NCBI RefSeq assembly: GCF_010894435.1
Contig: NZ_JAAIXZ010000016.1
Coordinates: 186,001-250,000 of the forward strand
DNA length: 64,000 bases
Direction: 5' to 3'
DNA from: Pyxidicoccus trucidator
GTDB lineage: Bacteria > Myxococcota > Myxococcia > Myxococcales > Myxococcaceae
Under the pieces are notes generated by a model. That model searched no databases, was not told the DNA's origin, and saw nothing but the letters and a program-made list of their open reading frames with translations. The position numbers were made by a program, and so were the translations under genes. Below are positions 51,221 to 59,169 of the stretch, in pieces. Each line of letters begins with the position of its first letter. Within the stretch, counting starts at the first letter, position 1.

Positions 51221-51994
51221 TCAGTACAGGTAGTCCAGCGAGGTGATGTCGGAGCTGCTCCACTCGCCAGTCTCGGTCGACCGGAAGCAGGAGTTCATGA
51301 TGGACCCGCCCAGCGTGCCCGTGCTCGGCGTGCCGGGGATGAGGATGGCGCCAATGCCGGCGTCACCCTCGTTGCTGGCGGAGCCGCCGCAGCTGATGGA
51401 CCGGTTGTAATAGTCCGAGTGGCGGAAGCCGATGCAGTGACCCAGCTCGTGGGTGATGACGTGCTCGTTCACGTCAACGCTGTACTTGTTCAGCCCGGTG
51501 CCGATGTTGATGGTCCCATAGGGCAGGCCACCCGAGGGGAAGCCCGCGGAGCCGCCGGTGCCGCCCGCGGTCTTCGCGGCGATGTTCGCGGTGCAGCCGG
51601 TGGCCGGACCGCGCACGAACCGGATGGCGAGGTTCCGCTGGTTGTAGTTCTCGATGGCCAGGTCGAGACCCGCGCTGAGGTTGGCGTACCTGTTGAACTG
51701 GGCGGTGGGATTGATGCAGATCGTCGTCACGACGCTGGTGTTGATGAGATTGTTCGTCCGGTACTGCTCCTCGGTCCCCTCGCCGGCCTGGAGCATCTCC
51801 CGGGACGCCTCGAGGGTCACGTGAGCGTCGCGCCCCGCGTACACGGCACCATCGACGACCTTGATGTCGTCGGCCTGATACCCGGCCTCGACCAGGTTGG
51901 CGATGATCTCCTGGTTCTCCATCTCCGGGTCGGTACCGCAGCCAACCAGCAACGCACCACAGCTCACCGCGAGGACTGCCGCCTTCTTGAGCAT
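51221..51994 (-). CDS. M57-type zinc metalloprotease lipoprotein
   Basis: This encodes 257 residues. A lipoprotein signal ends LLVGCG. A propeptide-like acidic part (about 20-80) precedes a metzincin-type domain with HELGHCIGFRH (182-192), the HExxHxxGxxH zinc motif, and a Met-turn GGSIMNSCF. Cys pairs (CTAN, SCGGS, NSCFR) suggest disulfides. It fits the M57 dual-action HEIGH family typified by Myxococcus protease B. It should degrade proteins outside the cell, consistent with predation. The start is an ATG at 51994 with AGAGGAAG before it. Confidence 0.85.
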   Translation of the reverse strand: MLKKAAVLAVSCGALLVGCGTDPEMENQEIIANLVEAGYQADDIKVVDGAVYAGRDAHVTLEASREMLQAGEGTEEQYRTNNLINTSVVTTICINPTAQFNRYANLSAGLDLAIENYNQRNLAIRFVRGPATGCTANIAAKTAGGTGGSAGFPSGGLPYGTINIGTGLNKYSVDVNEHVITHELGHCIGFRHSDYYNRSISCGGSASNEGDAGIGAILIPGTPSTGTLGGSIMNSCFRSTETGEWSSSDITSLDYLY

Positions 51995-52477
51995 TTGGTT
52001 CTTCCTCTGATTCGGGGGACACGCCGCCTGAACTTCCCGTCAGCCGCGGACAGCGTGCCCTGGCACTGAGCAATTGCAGGGCCAATCGGGAACCCACGGG
52101 AAGTCGCTCGCATCCGGAAGATGCTTGGAGTGCCAACACTCCAGACTCCGAGGTGGTGACGTAAAGGAATGTGACACCCGGAGGCATAAGGGGTTGCCCT
52201 GACGGGGTTTTTGCCTCGGGGCGCGGGTATCCCAATGCCGGACAGTGGCGTCTTTGAATAAATCACATGTTTTGGGGCCGAAATCACATGCAAAATACGC
52301 ATAGTGCGGCCACATGAATCGACGGTGCGTGCTGGACTGCCGCGCTTCTCGATGTCCTCGGGCCGGTCGGGCAGCGGCCCGACCCCTGGCCCCCTCGCCG
52401 ACGAATCAAGAGAGAAGACATGCGCAGGCAGCGCGCCGTGCCCATGTTCCCTTCAATGAACCTCCTGGAGGGATGAC
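51995..52477. other. 483-bp intergenic region with repeats
   Basis: Notable elements: a 7-bp dyad TGGAGTG/CACTCCA (52126-52143), and a 10-bp direct repeat AAATCACATG at 52260-52269 and 52281-52290, that is 21 bp apart. A further CACATG lies at 52311-52316. They sit in an unusually AT-rich patch (about 52250-52320). Two helical turns of spacing suggest a regulator binding site on one face of DNA for either divergent neighbour. No gene is supported. Confidence 0.5.
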
Positions 52478-52747
52478 ATGTCTTTGGAGACGATTCTGGT
52501 GTGGGCGGTCATTGGCCTCATCGCCGGCTGGCTCGCCTCGGCCGTGGTGGGCGGGGGCTACGGCGTCATCGGTGACATCGTGGTGGGCGTGGTGGGGGCC
52601 TTCATCGGAGGCTTCATCTTCCGGGCGCTCGGCGCGGGGGCTCCATTTGGAGGGCTCGCCGGAACCATCTTCGTGGCCTTCATCGGAGCCGTGGTGTTGC
52701 TGCTGCTCCTCAGACTCATCCGCTCCTCCACGGTCCGAAGAGCCTGA
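52478..52747 (+). CDS. GlsB/YeaQ/YmgE-family membrane protein
   Basis: This encodes 89 residues after GGAGGGATGAC. Three hydrophobic helices with the family features LIAGWLASAVVGGGYGVIGD, IVVGVVGAFIGGFIFRALG and GAVVLLLLLRLIR. The family (transglycosylase-associated protein in older databases) is induced by stress in other bacteria; its molecular role is unclear. It is single-gene, followed by a hairpin. Confidence 0.9.
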   Translation: MSLETILVWAVIGLIAGWLASAVVGGGYGVIGDIVVGVVGAFIGGFIFRALGAGAPFGGLAGTIFVAFIGAVVLLLLLRLIRSSTVRRA

Positions 52748-52780
52748 CGCACGCCGTCCGCGCTCACCCCTCGAACATAC

Positions 52781-52801
52781 GGGTCGCACTTCGTGCGGCC
52801 C
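52781..52801 (+). terminator. hairpin after the GlsB-type gene
   Basis: An 8-bp stem GGGTCGCA/TGCGGCCC (one G-T pair) with CTTCG loop, 34 bp after the stop. No T-run. Confidence 0.4.
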
Positions 52802-53069
52802 TTCGCGCGTTCGGAGGAGCGAATAGGGCGCCGCGCCGACAACGCAATGGCGGCCCGAGCGCACAGCCCTCAACTGCTCGCGCCCCTTCGCTGCCCCCTG
52901 ACGCAGCAGCGTTATCCAGATAGGTCTCGTTTTACCCACTTCCTCCCGCGCCACCGGCATGCTTTTGCAACAGCTGCCGTGGGACACGCCGTCCCCGCGT
53001 GGGCCGTTGTGCGTCGCGCGCGCGACATCCACGGTGCTGCTCTTCCTCTTCCGTGAATGGAGTTGCGTG

Positions 53070-54341
53070 ATGAAGAAGTCCCTGTGGAGCATGTTCGGTC
53101 TGGCGGGCATCGTGGCGGCCCTGGGCGCACCGCTTCCCGCCTCGGCGCAGGTCCCCACCCCCGCCTGGGTGCGGCAGCTCGGGTCGAACCTGGACGAGCT
53201 GGCCCAGGCGGTGGCCGTCTCGGGCAGCAGCGTGTACGTGGTGGGCCACACCACGGGCCAGCTCGGGCCGGAGCCGCGAGCGGGCGGCCCGGACGTCTTC
53301 ATCTCGAAGTACGACACCGCCGGCGTGCTGCAGTGGGTGCATCAGCTCGGCACCAGCGAAAGCGACCGCGCCACGGCGGTGGCCACCGACGCGGACGGCA
53401 ACGTGTACGTGGTCGGCCACACCTTCGGCGGCTTCGACTACTACGTGAATGCGGGCGGCCTCGACTTCTTCGTCACGAAGTACGACGCGCAGGGCAACCG
53501 CCTGTGGCTGCGCCAGCGCGGCACCGTCATGGATGACTTCGCCACGGGCGTGGCCGTGGGCGCGGACGACACGCTGTACATCGCTGGCTACACCGGGGGC
53601 AGCTACGCGAACGGCGGCAACCCCAACAACTACGACGTGGTGGTGGCCCTGTACGACACGGCTGGCAACCCCTACTGGCTGCAGCAGCTCGGCTCCAGCC
53701 AGAGCGACGTGGCGCAGGCAATCGCGGTGACGCCCACCCACGAGGTCTACGTGACGGGCCACACCTTCGGCAGCCTCGACGGCACCACCACCCCGGTGGG
53801 CACCGACATCTTCCTGATGCGGCTGGACATCCTCGGCACCCAGCAGTGGGTGCGGCAGGTGGGCGCGTCCGACCTCGACTACGCCACCAGCGTGGCGGTG
53901 AGCCCGGACGGCGGCGTGTACCTGGCGGGCTACACCTTCGGCACGCTGGACGGGAATCCCCAGGCCGGCACCTACGACGCGCTGCTTGCGCGCTATGACG
54001 ACCAGGGCAACCGCCAGTGGAGCCGCCTGCTGGGCGGCACCCAGCCGGACTACGCCCAGGGCGTGGCCGTGGCCGCGGATGGCACCGTGCAGGTGACGGG
54101 CTACACCAGCGGCGTGTTCGACGGAAACCCCTCCACCGGGATGAGCGATGCGTTCCTCGCGCGCTACGACGCGCTGGGCACGAAGCTCGGCACGCGCGTG
54201 ATGGGCACCTCCCTCCCCGACCAGGGCCGCGGCGTGGCCGTGGACGCCAGCGGCAACACGTACTTGACGGGCTTCACGTACGGCGGCCTCGGCGGCAACA
54301 CCAGCGCGGGCAGCTACGACGCCTTCCTCATCCGGTTCTGA
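53070..54341 (+). CDS. secreted SBBP-repeat beta-propeller protein
   Basis: This encodes 423 residues. The ATG at 53070 is preceded by GGAG and directly followed by a signal peptide (MKKSLWSMFGLAGIVAALGA). The mature protein is seven SBBP units of about 55 residues, each of the form WxxQLGxxxxDxAxxVAV...VYVxGHTxG (for example WVRQLGSNLDELAQAVAV, NVYVVGHTFGGF, GVYLAGYTFGTL). Seven units would close a seven-bladed propeller. SBBP proteins are surface or secreted and their ligands are unknown. A start at 52959 would precede the signal by 37 residues. It is convergent with the ELWxTDGTxxGT protein gene. Confidence 0.85.
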   Translation: MKKSLWSMFGLAGIVAALGAPLPASAQVPTPAWVRQLGSNLDELAQAVAVSGSSVYVVGHTTGQLGPEPRAGGPDVFISKYDTAGVLQWVHQLGTSESDRATAVATDADGNVYVVGHTFGGFDYYVNAGGLDFFVTKYDAQGNRLWLRQRGTVMDDFATGVAVGADDTLYIAGYTGGSYANGGNPNNYDVVVALYDTAGNPYWLQQLGSSQSDVAQAIAVTPTHEVYVTGHTFGSLDGTTTPVGTDIFLMRLDILGTQQWVRQVGASDLDYATSVAVSPDGGVYLAGYTFGTLDGNPQAGTYDALLARYDDQGNRQWSRLLGGTQPDYAQGVAVAADGTVQVTGYTSGVFDGNPSTGMSDAFLARYDALGTKLGTRVMGTSLPDQGRGVAVDASGNTYLTGFTYGGLGGNTSAGSYDAFLIRF

Positions 54342-54420
54342 GGTCGCGCCAGAGCACCGGCGCCCGCGCGCCCGCGCCAGGAGGTTGCAGGAAGGCGGGA
54401 TGACGTAGCCTGCCTGCAGA

Positions 54421-54453
54421 TGGCGCCACGAGCCCGAGCCGCTCGTGGCGCCA
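54421..54453. terminator. bidirectional hairpin between two repeat-protein genes
   Basis: A perfect 13-bp stem TGGCGCCACGAGC/GCTCGTGGCGCCA with a 7-nt loop lies between the two convergent stops (54341 and 54468). It lacks a T-run, but its symmetry and position support a shared terminator. Confidence 0.65.
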
Positions 54454-54467
54454 GGAGCACCCCGGGC

Positions 54468-57080
54468 TCAGGCGTCTTGCGCGGTGTCGCCGCTCCGGCT
54501 CCGGCTCCGGCGCCTCGCGAGGCCGAGCCACGCCAGCATCAGCACCGCGCTCACACCTCCAGGGCCCGCGGCGCACCCCGACTTCTTGTCCTCGGGGTTC
54601 GGCACCTCCACCGAAGGCAACTCGCCCTCCACGGCCTCGATGGTGACCTGGAAGGAGCACGACGCCGTGTTGCCCGCGACATCCGTGGCCTGGACGTCGA
54701 CCCGATGGGTGCCGACAGCCAGCGCCGCGCCCGGCCAGAGGCTGTAGGTCACCCTCGGTCCGGGCATCAGGTCATCCGAGGCGTGGACATCCGGGAACGC
54801 CACCTCCACGGGATTGCCGTCGGGTGACTCGACCCGGAAGTCCGCCGGGCACCCCACCACGGGCGGGGTGACGTCCTCGGGAGGCGGCGGCAGCGGCATC
54901 CACCAGGGCTCCGTTCCGGCCTCGGCGTCATGGGCCGCCAGCAGCACGCCCGTCGGAGTGGTCAGGAGCACTTCCGGGGTGCTGCCACGCGGCCCGGGAT
55001 GGAAGTCCTGCACGCGGTACGTCCCTGCTCCGGGATTCCCATTCGTCGCCCACAGCTCCAGCCCTCCCGCCGCGTCCGCGCCGGCGAACAGGTACTGGCC
55101 ATGCGCATCGAGCACGGCGGGCCGGGGATAGCGCTGGTACCCGGGAGGCTCGCCTCCGAAGAAGAGGTGCGGCGCCACGCTCCCGAGGGGAACGGTCCCC
55201 TCGGGGGTGCCATCCGTGCGCCACAGCCGGGCGCCCTCCGTCCCGGCCGACGCGGGGAAGAAGGCCAGCCCGCCTGTCTGGAAGAACCCCGTGTTCGAGA
55301 AGGAGGACCGAGTGACCTGCGGCGCGAACCAGGCCTCCGGCTGGCTCTCCCCGAGCCGCGTCGTGCTCGCGCTGGTGCCCCGGGTGCGCCACAGCGCCCA
55401 GTGGTCGCCCTCCAGGACCGAGAAGAGCAGGCTGCCGTTGACGGCGACGAGGCTGTCGACCTGCTCGACGCTCCCCATGCGGCGAGCCTTCGCGCCCGGA
55501 AGGGCCTTGAACAGCATGGCCTGGGTCTTGTTGCCTTCCACCAGGAAGTACGCCGCCTCGCCAATCGCGATGACCGGCCGGGCCATCGGCGTGAGCGAGG
55601 AGTTCGCGCCCGTCGGGTCCGCCTCCAGTTCGATGCGCACGGTGCCCGCCGGTGTGCCGTCGGTGCTCCAGAGCTCCCGCCCCTTGAGGTAGTACGCCCG
55701 GCCTCCGGCGACCGTGAGCCCTCGGGGGAAGAGCGCATCCTGCCCGGGCACCACGTCGGCAATCATCCCGGTGCCCCCGGGCGTGCCATCGGAGGCCCAG
55801 AGCTCCACGCCCGTCCCCAGCGCGGAGCCCGGGAACAACAGCCGGTCCCCGAGCACCGCGAACTGGACGGGCAGCGGCATCATGTTCTCGTGCTCCGTCG
55901 CGAACGAGGCCAGCCTCACGGTTCCCGCCGGGGTTCCATCGGTGCGCCATAGCGCGCTATGGGCCTGGAACAGGAGGGCCTGCCCCAACCTCAGGACCAC
56001 GCCATGGCTTCCGCCGCTGATGTTGCCGGGGGCGCTGTCCAGCAGCAGGTGGGTCCCCTCGGGTGTCCCGTCCGTCACCCAGGGCTCCTGTCCGTGCTCC
56101 GAGTCATTGTTGTAGAAGACGAAGCGCGTGCCGAGCCCCGCCCCCTGGGGAGGCCATGAGTCCACCGGGGCCGGGCAAACGTCCTCCCGCACCACGCGCG
56201 TGCTCTCGACAGTGCCCTCCGTCCGCCACAGCGCGCATGCCGACGTCGGAGTCCTGGCGGTGAAGAGCACTCCGCCGTTGAAAGAGCCCACACCGTTGGG
56301 CCAGGAGCCGAGGGGACCCTGGACCCGGGTGAGAGGCCGCGTCCCCTCGGGGGTGCCGTCCGTCCGCCAGAGCTGATGTCCCGTGTCGGGCTGATAGCCG
56401 GGCAGCAGGATTTGGTCGCCGAGCGGCACCAGCTCGAAGCTCAGCCAATCCCCCAGGAACGGGGCGCGCTCCTCGTCCCACACTTCACCCAGAGCCACCG
56501 TCCCGGCCGACGTGCCGTCCGTGCGCCACAGCCACGCGCCCTCCCGGACCGGCTTGAGCTGGAGGAGCCCGCCCACGAACGGAACCTCCGCGGACGTGGG
56601 GTTGGGCTCGGCCTCGCTGAACGCCTTGCGGACCCGGTGCGTGCCCGCGGGCGTCCCGTCCGTCTCCCAGAGCCAGGAGGTGTCCTCGGCCCACGCGGTG
56701 AAGGTGAGCCGGTCTCCCTCCACCTTCAGGTTCCTCGGGTCGGCGGAGGGCAGCCCGGGGTGCAGGTCCATCAACGGGTGCGTGCCCTCGGCGGTGCCGT
56801 CGGTGACCCACAGCTCCGTCCCCGAGCCGTCGTGGGCCGTGCCCCGGAAGAACACCTTGTCGCCCAGGCGGGTGAGCGACTTCACGCCGAGCCCCGCGCT
56901 CACCGAGGGGTTGGCATCCACGAGGCGGAAGGCCACGTCCCGCGCCACCAGCGCGGAGGTCTCCTGCTCGGGAAGAGGAGTGGAGGCTTCAGTTGCGGCG
57001 CCGCACGCCAGCACCCATGTGGCCGCCAGCAGGAGCCGCCCCCAGCGGCACCCGCGCTTCGTCACTTCGAGAGAGTTCAT
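54468..57080 (-). CDS. ELWxTDGTxxGT-repeat surface protein with HYR and MYXO-CTERM
   Basis: This encodes 870 residues. A lipobox-like VLACG ends the signal. About 12-14 units carry ELWVTDGTAEGTH, LWRTDGTSAGTV, LWASDGTPGGTG and similar motifs, a propeller-type repeat. Near 770-840 an HYR domain (DVTPPVVGCPADF...TDVAGNTASCSFQV) follows. The tail is MYXO-CTERM: KKSGCAAGPG, a hydrophobic helix GGVSAVLMLAWLGLA, then RRRSRSRSG. MYXO-CTERM proteins are sorted to the surface and probably processed by a myxosortase, which is not in the window. A lipobox plus MYXO-CTERM in one chain is odd. A start at 57131 would overlap no signal and is not preferred. Confidence 0.85.
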   Translation of the reverse strand: MNSLEVTKRGCRWGRLLLAATWVLACGAATEASTPLPEQETSALVARDVAFRLVDANPSVSAGLGVKSLTRLGDKVFFRGTAHDGSGTELWVTDGTAEGTHPLMDLHPGLPSADPRNLKVEGDRLTFTAWAEDTSWLWETDGTPAGTHRVRKAFSEAEPNPTSAEVPFVGGLLQLKPVREGAWLWRTDGTSAGTVALGEVWDEERAPFLGDWLSFELVPLGDQILLPGYQPDTGHQLWRTDGTPEGTRPLTRVQGPLGSWPNGVGSFNGGVLFTARTPTSACALWRTEGTVESTRVVREDVCPAPVDSWPPQGAGLGTRFVFYNNDSEHGQEPWVTDGTPEGTHLLLDSAPGNISGGSHGVVLRLGQALLFQAHSALWRTDGTPAGTVRLASFATEHENMMPLPVQFAVLGDRLLFPGSALGTGVELWASDGTPGGTGMIADVVPGQDALFPRGLTVAGGRAYYLKGRELWSTDGTPAGTVRIELEADPTGANSSLTPMARPVIAIGEAAYFLVEGNKTQAMLFKALPGAKARRMGSVEQVDSLVAVNGSLLFSVLEGDHWALWRTRGTSASTTRLGESQPEAWFAPQVTRSSFSNTGFFQTGGLAFFPASAGTEGARLWRTDGTPEGTVPLGSVAPHLFFGGEPPGYQRYPRPAVLDAHGQYLFAGADAAGGLELWATNGNPGAGTYRVQDFHPGPRGSTPEVLLTTPTGVLLAAHDAEAGTEPWWMPLPPPPEDVTPPVVGCPADFRVESPDGNPVEVAFPDVHASDDLMPGPRVTYSLWPGAALAVGTHRVDVQATDVAGNTASCSFQVTIEAVEGELPSVEVPNPEDKKSGCAAGPGGVSAVLMLAWLGLARRRSRSRSGDTAQDA

Positions 57081-57184
57081 CTGCTTCGTTATCCGGAGTT
57101 GGCGGAGCCCCCGGCCATGGGTGCAGGGCACCCGGTTGGCTCACGCCGCCATCACCATGCCATCAACGCGCGCCCGAAAGAAAA

Positions 57185-57212
57185 CCCCGTGGCACCTTGC
57201 GGCGCCACGGGG
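57185..57212 (-). terminator. ssrA terminator (CCCCGTGGCACC type)
   Basis: On the minus strand, CCCCGTGGCGCC and GGTGCCACGGGG pair over 12 bp (one G-T) around a GCAA loop, followed by TTTTCTTTC. It lies 12 bp after the tmRNA 3' end. Its sequence is shared with the hairpins at 20511 and 32762. Confidence 0.9.
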
Positions 57213-57224
57213 CTCTTTGCTGCT

Positions 57225-57587
57225 TGGAGGCGGCGGGAATCGAACCCGCGTCCGAAAGCCTTCTGTTCTTCGACCCTACGTGCGTAGTCCGCGATTTGCT
57301 ACGTCCCGGAGACTCCCACGGACAGGATTCTCCGAGCCGGTCCTGGAAAGATCTCGCCACCTCGGGCCCAGGCACCCTTGGCAGCCAGCCTGCATTATGA
57401 CGGTCTGACCCAACCCCACAGGCCGAGGGCGGGGGGACCGCGCACTAGAAGCTGTTTTTAGGCAGCCAGCGCGAGCTCAACGTTGTCGTTGGCTTTTGTG
57501 TTCTTGCCGGGTTGGATTTACGAGCTACCAGACAAGCTCGGCACGCGTCTCGAACTTCAATGCCCCCGTCGAAACCGGGTCGCCCCC
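57225..57587 (-). ncRNA. ssrA: transfer-messenger RNA (tmRNA)
   Basis: About 363 nt. The 5' end GGGGGCGACCCGGTTTCGAC begins at 57587. The 3' end is GCGGGTTCGATTCCCGCCGC plus CTCC and the discriminator A; CCA is not encoded. The 5' GGGGGCG pairs with CGCCTCC over 7 bp (one G-U). The tag frame lies at 57493-57458 and encodes ANDNVELALAA with TAA stop, the proteolysis tag added to stalled peptides. A run of paired segments resembling the pseudoknots fills the rest. It rescues stalled ribosomes with SmpB, whose gene is not in this window. Confidence 0.97.
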
Positions 57588-57810
57588 GGAGGTTCACTGC
57601 CACTGCGACTGCCGCGCGGTCGGCTTCAACCGCGCCTCCTCACATTAACCGCTGACGGGGGTCCGTCAATCCTCCTGACCGTCCCGGGACGCAGGTTCTC
57701 GCACGCCGCCGGACACTCCCGTCACAACCTGCACCCCCAACGACCGGGCCGTCGTAGGGTCGCCTCCCCGCCGGGCCGCCCTCAACCGTGCCCGGCCATG
57801 AGGACGCCGA

Positions 57811-59169
57811 ATGAGACGACTGCTCCCCCTCCTACTGCTCCTGCTGGCCCCGGCCCTGGCGGCCGAAGCCCAGTCCGGGCCTTCCGCCTCCTTCCCCTAC
57901 ACGCTCAACACCGAGAAGCTGCCCAACGGCCTCACGGTGGTGCGGGTGCCCTACCCGTCCCAGGGCATCATCGCCTACGTCACCGTGGTGCGCGTGGGCT
58001 CGCGCAACGAGGTGGAGCCCGGCAAGACGGGCTTCGCCCACTTCTTCGAGCACATGATGTTCAAGGGCACGAAGACCCACCCCGAGGGGGACCGTGAGAA
58101 AATCATGGGGACCTTCGGCTACGACGACAACGCCTTCACCACCGACGACGTCACCGTCTACTACTCCTACGGCCCCGCGGCCGGCCTGCCCCAGCTCATC
58201 GAAATCGAGGCGGACCGCTTCCGGAACCTCGAGTACGCCGAGCCCGCCTTCCAGACGGAGGCGCTCGCCGTGCTGGGCGAGTACCACAAGAACGCCGCCG
58301 CGCCGTACCTCAAGATGGAGGAGGAGCTGAACGCCGCCGCCTTCACGCGCCACACCTACCGCCACACCACCATGGGCTTCTACGAGGACATCAAGGCGAT
58401 GCCCCAGGCCTATGAGTACAGCCGCACCTTCTTCGAGCGCTGGTACACGCCCGACAACACCATGCTCTTCATCGTCGGCGACTTCGACGATGCGAAGGTG
58501 ATGGAGCAGGTGCGTCAGCACTACGGCCCGTGGGACCGCAAGGCCACCGCCGTCACCGTCCCCGCCGAGCCGCCCCAGCGCGGCGCGCGCACCGCCCACA
58601 TCGACTGGCCCCAGCCCACCCAGCCCCGGCAGGTGCTCGCCTGGCGCACCCCGGCCGCGTCCGCCAACACGGCCGACGCCGCGCTGCAGAGCATCCTGGT
58701 GGACTACCTCACCGGCCCCACCAGCCCGGCCTACAAGACGCTGGTGCTGGAGAAGCAGCTCGTGGAGTCCATCGGCAGCGACTACAGCGAGCACAGGGAC
58801 CCGCACCTCTTCAGCCTCACCGCCACCCTCAAGGACGAGCGCCAGCGCGAGCAGGTGCGGCTGGCCCTCCTCAAGGAGGTGAGCAACCTCGCCGCCGGCC
58901 GCGTGGACGCCGCGCGGGTGAAGGCCATCCAGGACAACGAGCGCTACGGCATGCTGATGTCGCTGCAGACGCCGCGAGACGTGGGCATCCGCCTCGCCTG
59001 GTACGCCGGCGTCCTCGGCACTCCTGATGGGCTCCAGCGCCACCTGCAGAACCTGGCGAAGGTGACGCCCGCGCAGCTCCAGACCTTCACCAAGAAGTAC
59101 CTCACCGCCAACAGCCTCATCATGCTCAGCCTCACCCCCAAGACGGCCGGCGCCGGAGGGACGAAGTGA
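57811..59169 (+). CDS. M16 zinc peptidase, active subunit
   Basis: This encodes 452 residues. A signal peptide (MRRLLPLLLLLLAPALAAEA) is followed by an M16 domain with the inverted zinc motif HFFEHMMFKG (HxxEH) and a downstream Glu in AVLGEYHKN. C-terminal SYSEH-like and YGMLMSLQTPRDVG parts match the second half of the family. It should cleave small to medium peptides in the periplasm. The next gene overlaps by one base and encodes an inactive partner, so an M16B heterodimer is likely. The start at 57811 has ATGAGGACGCCGA before it. Confidence 0.9.
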   Translation: MRRLLPLLLLLLAPALAAEAQSGPSASFPYTLNTEKLPNGLTVVRVPYPSQGIIAYVTVVRVGSRNEVEPGKTGFAHFFEHMMFKGTKTHPEGDREKIMGTFGYDDNAFTTDDVTVYYSYGPAAGLPQLIEIEADRFRNLEYAEPAFQTEALAVLGEYHKNAAAPYLKMEEELNAAAFTRHTYRHTTMGFYEDIKAMPQAYEYSRTFFERWYTPDNTMLFIVGDFDDAKVMEQVRQHYGPWDRKATAVTVPAEPPQRGARTAHIDWPQPTQPRQVLAWRTPAASANTADAALQSILVDYLTGPTSPAYKTLVLEKQLVESIGSDYSEHRDPHLFSLTATLKDERQREQVRLALLKEVSNLAAGRVDAARVKAIQDNERYGMLMSLQTPRDVGIRLAWYAGVLGTPDGLQRHLQNLAKVTPAQLQTFTKKYLTANSLIMLSLTPKTAGAGGTK

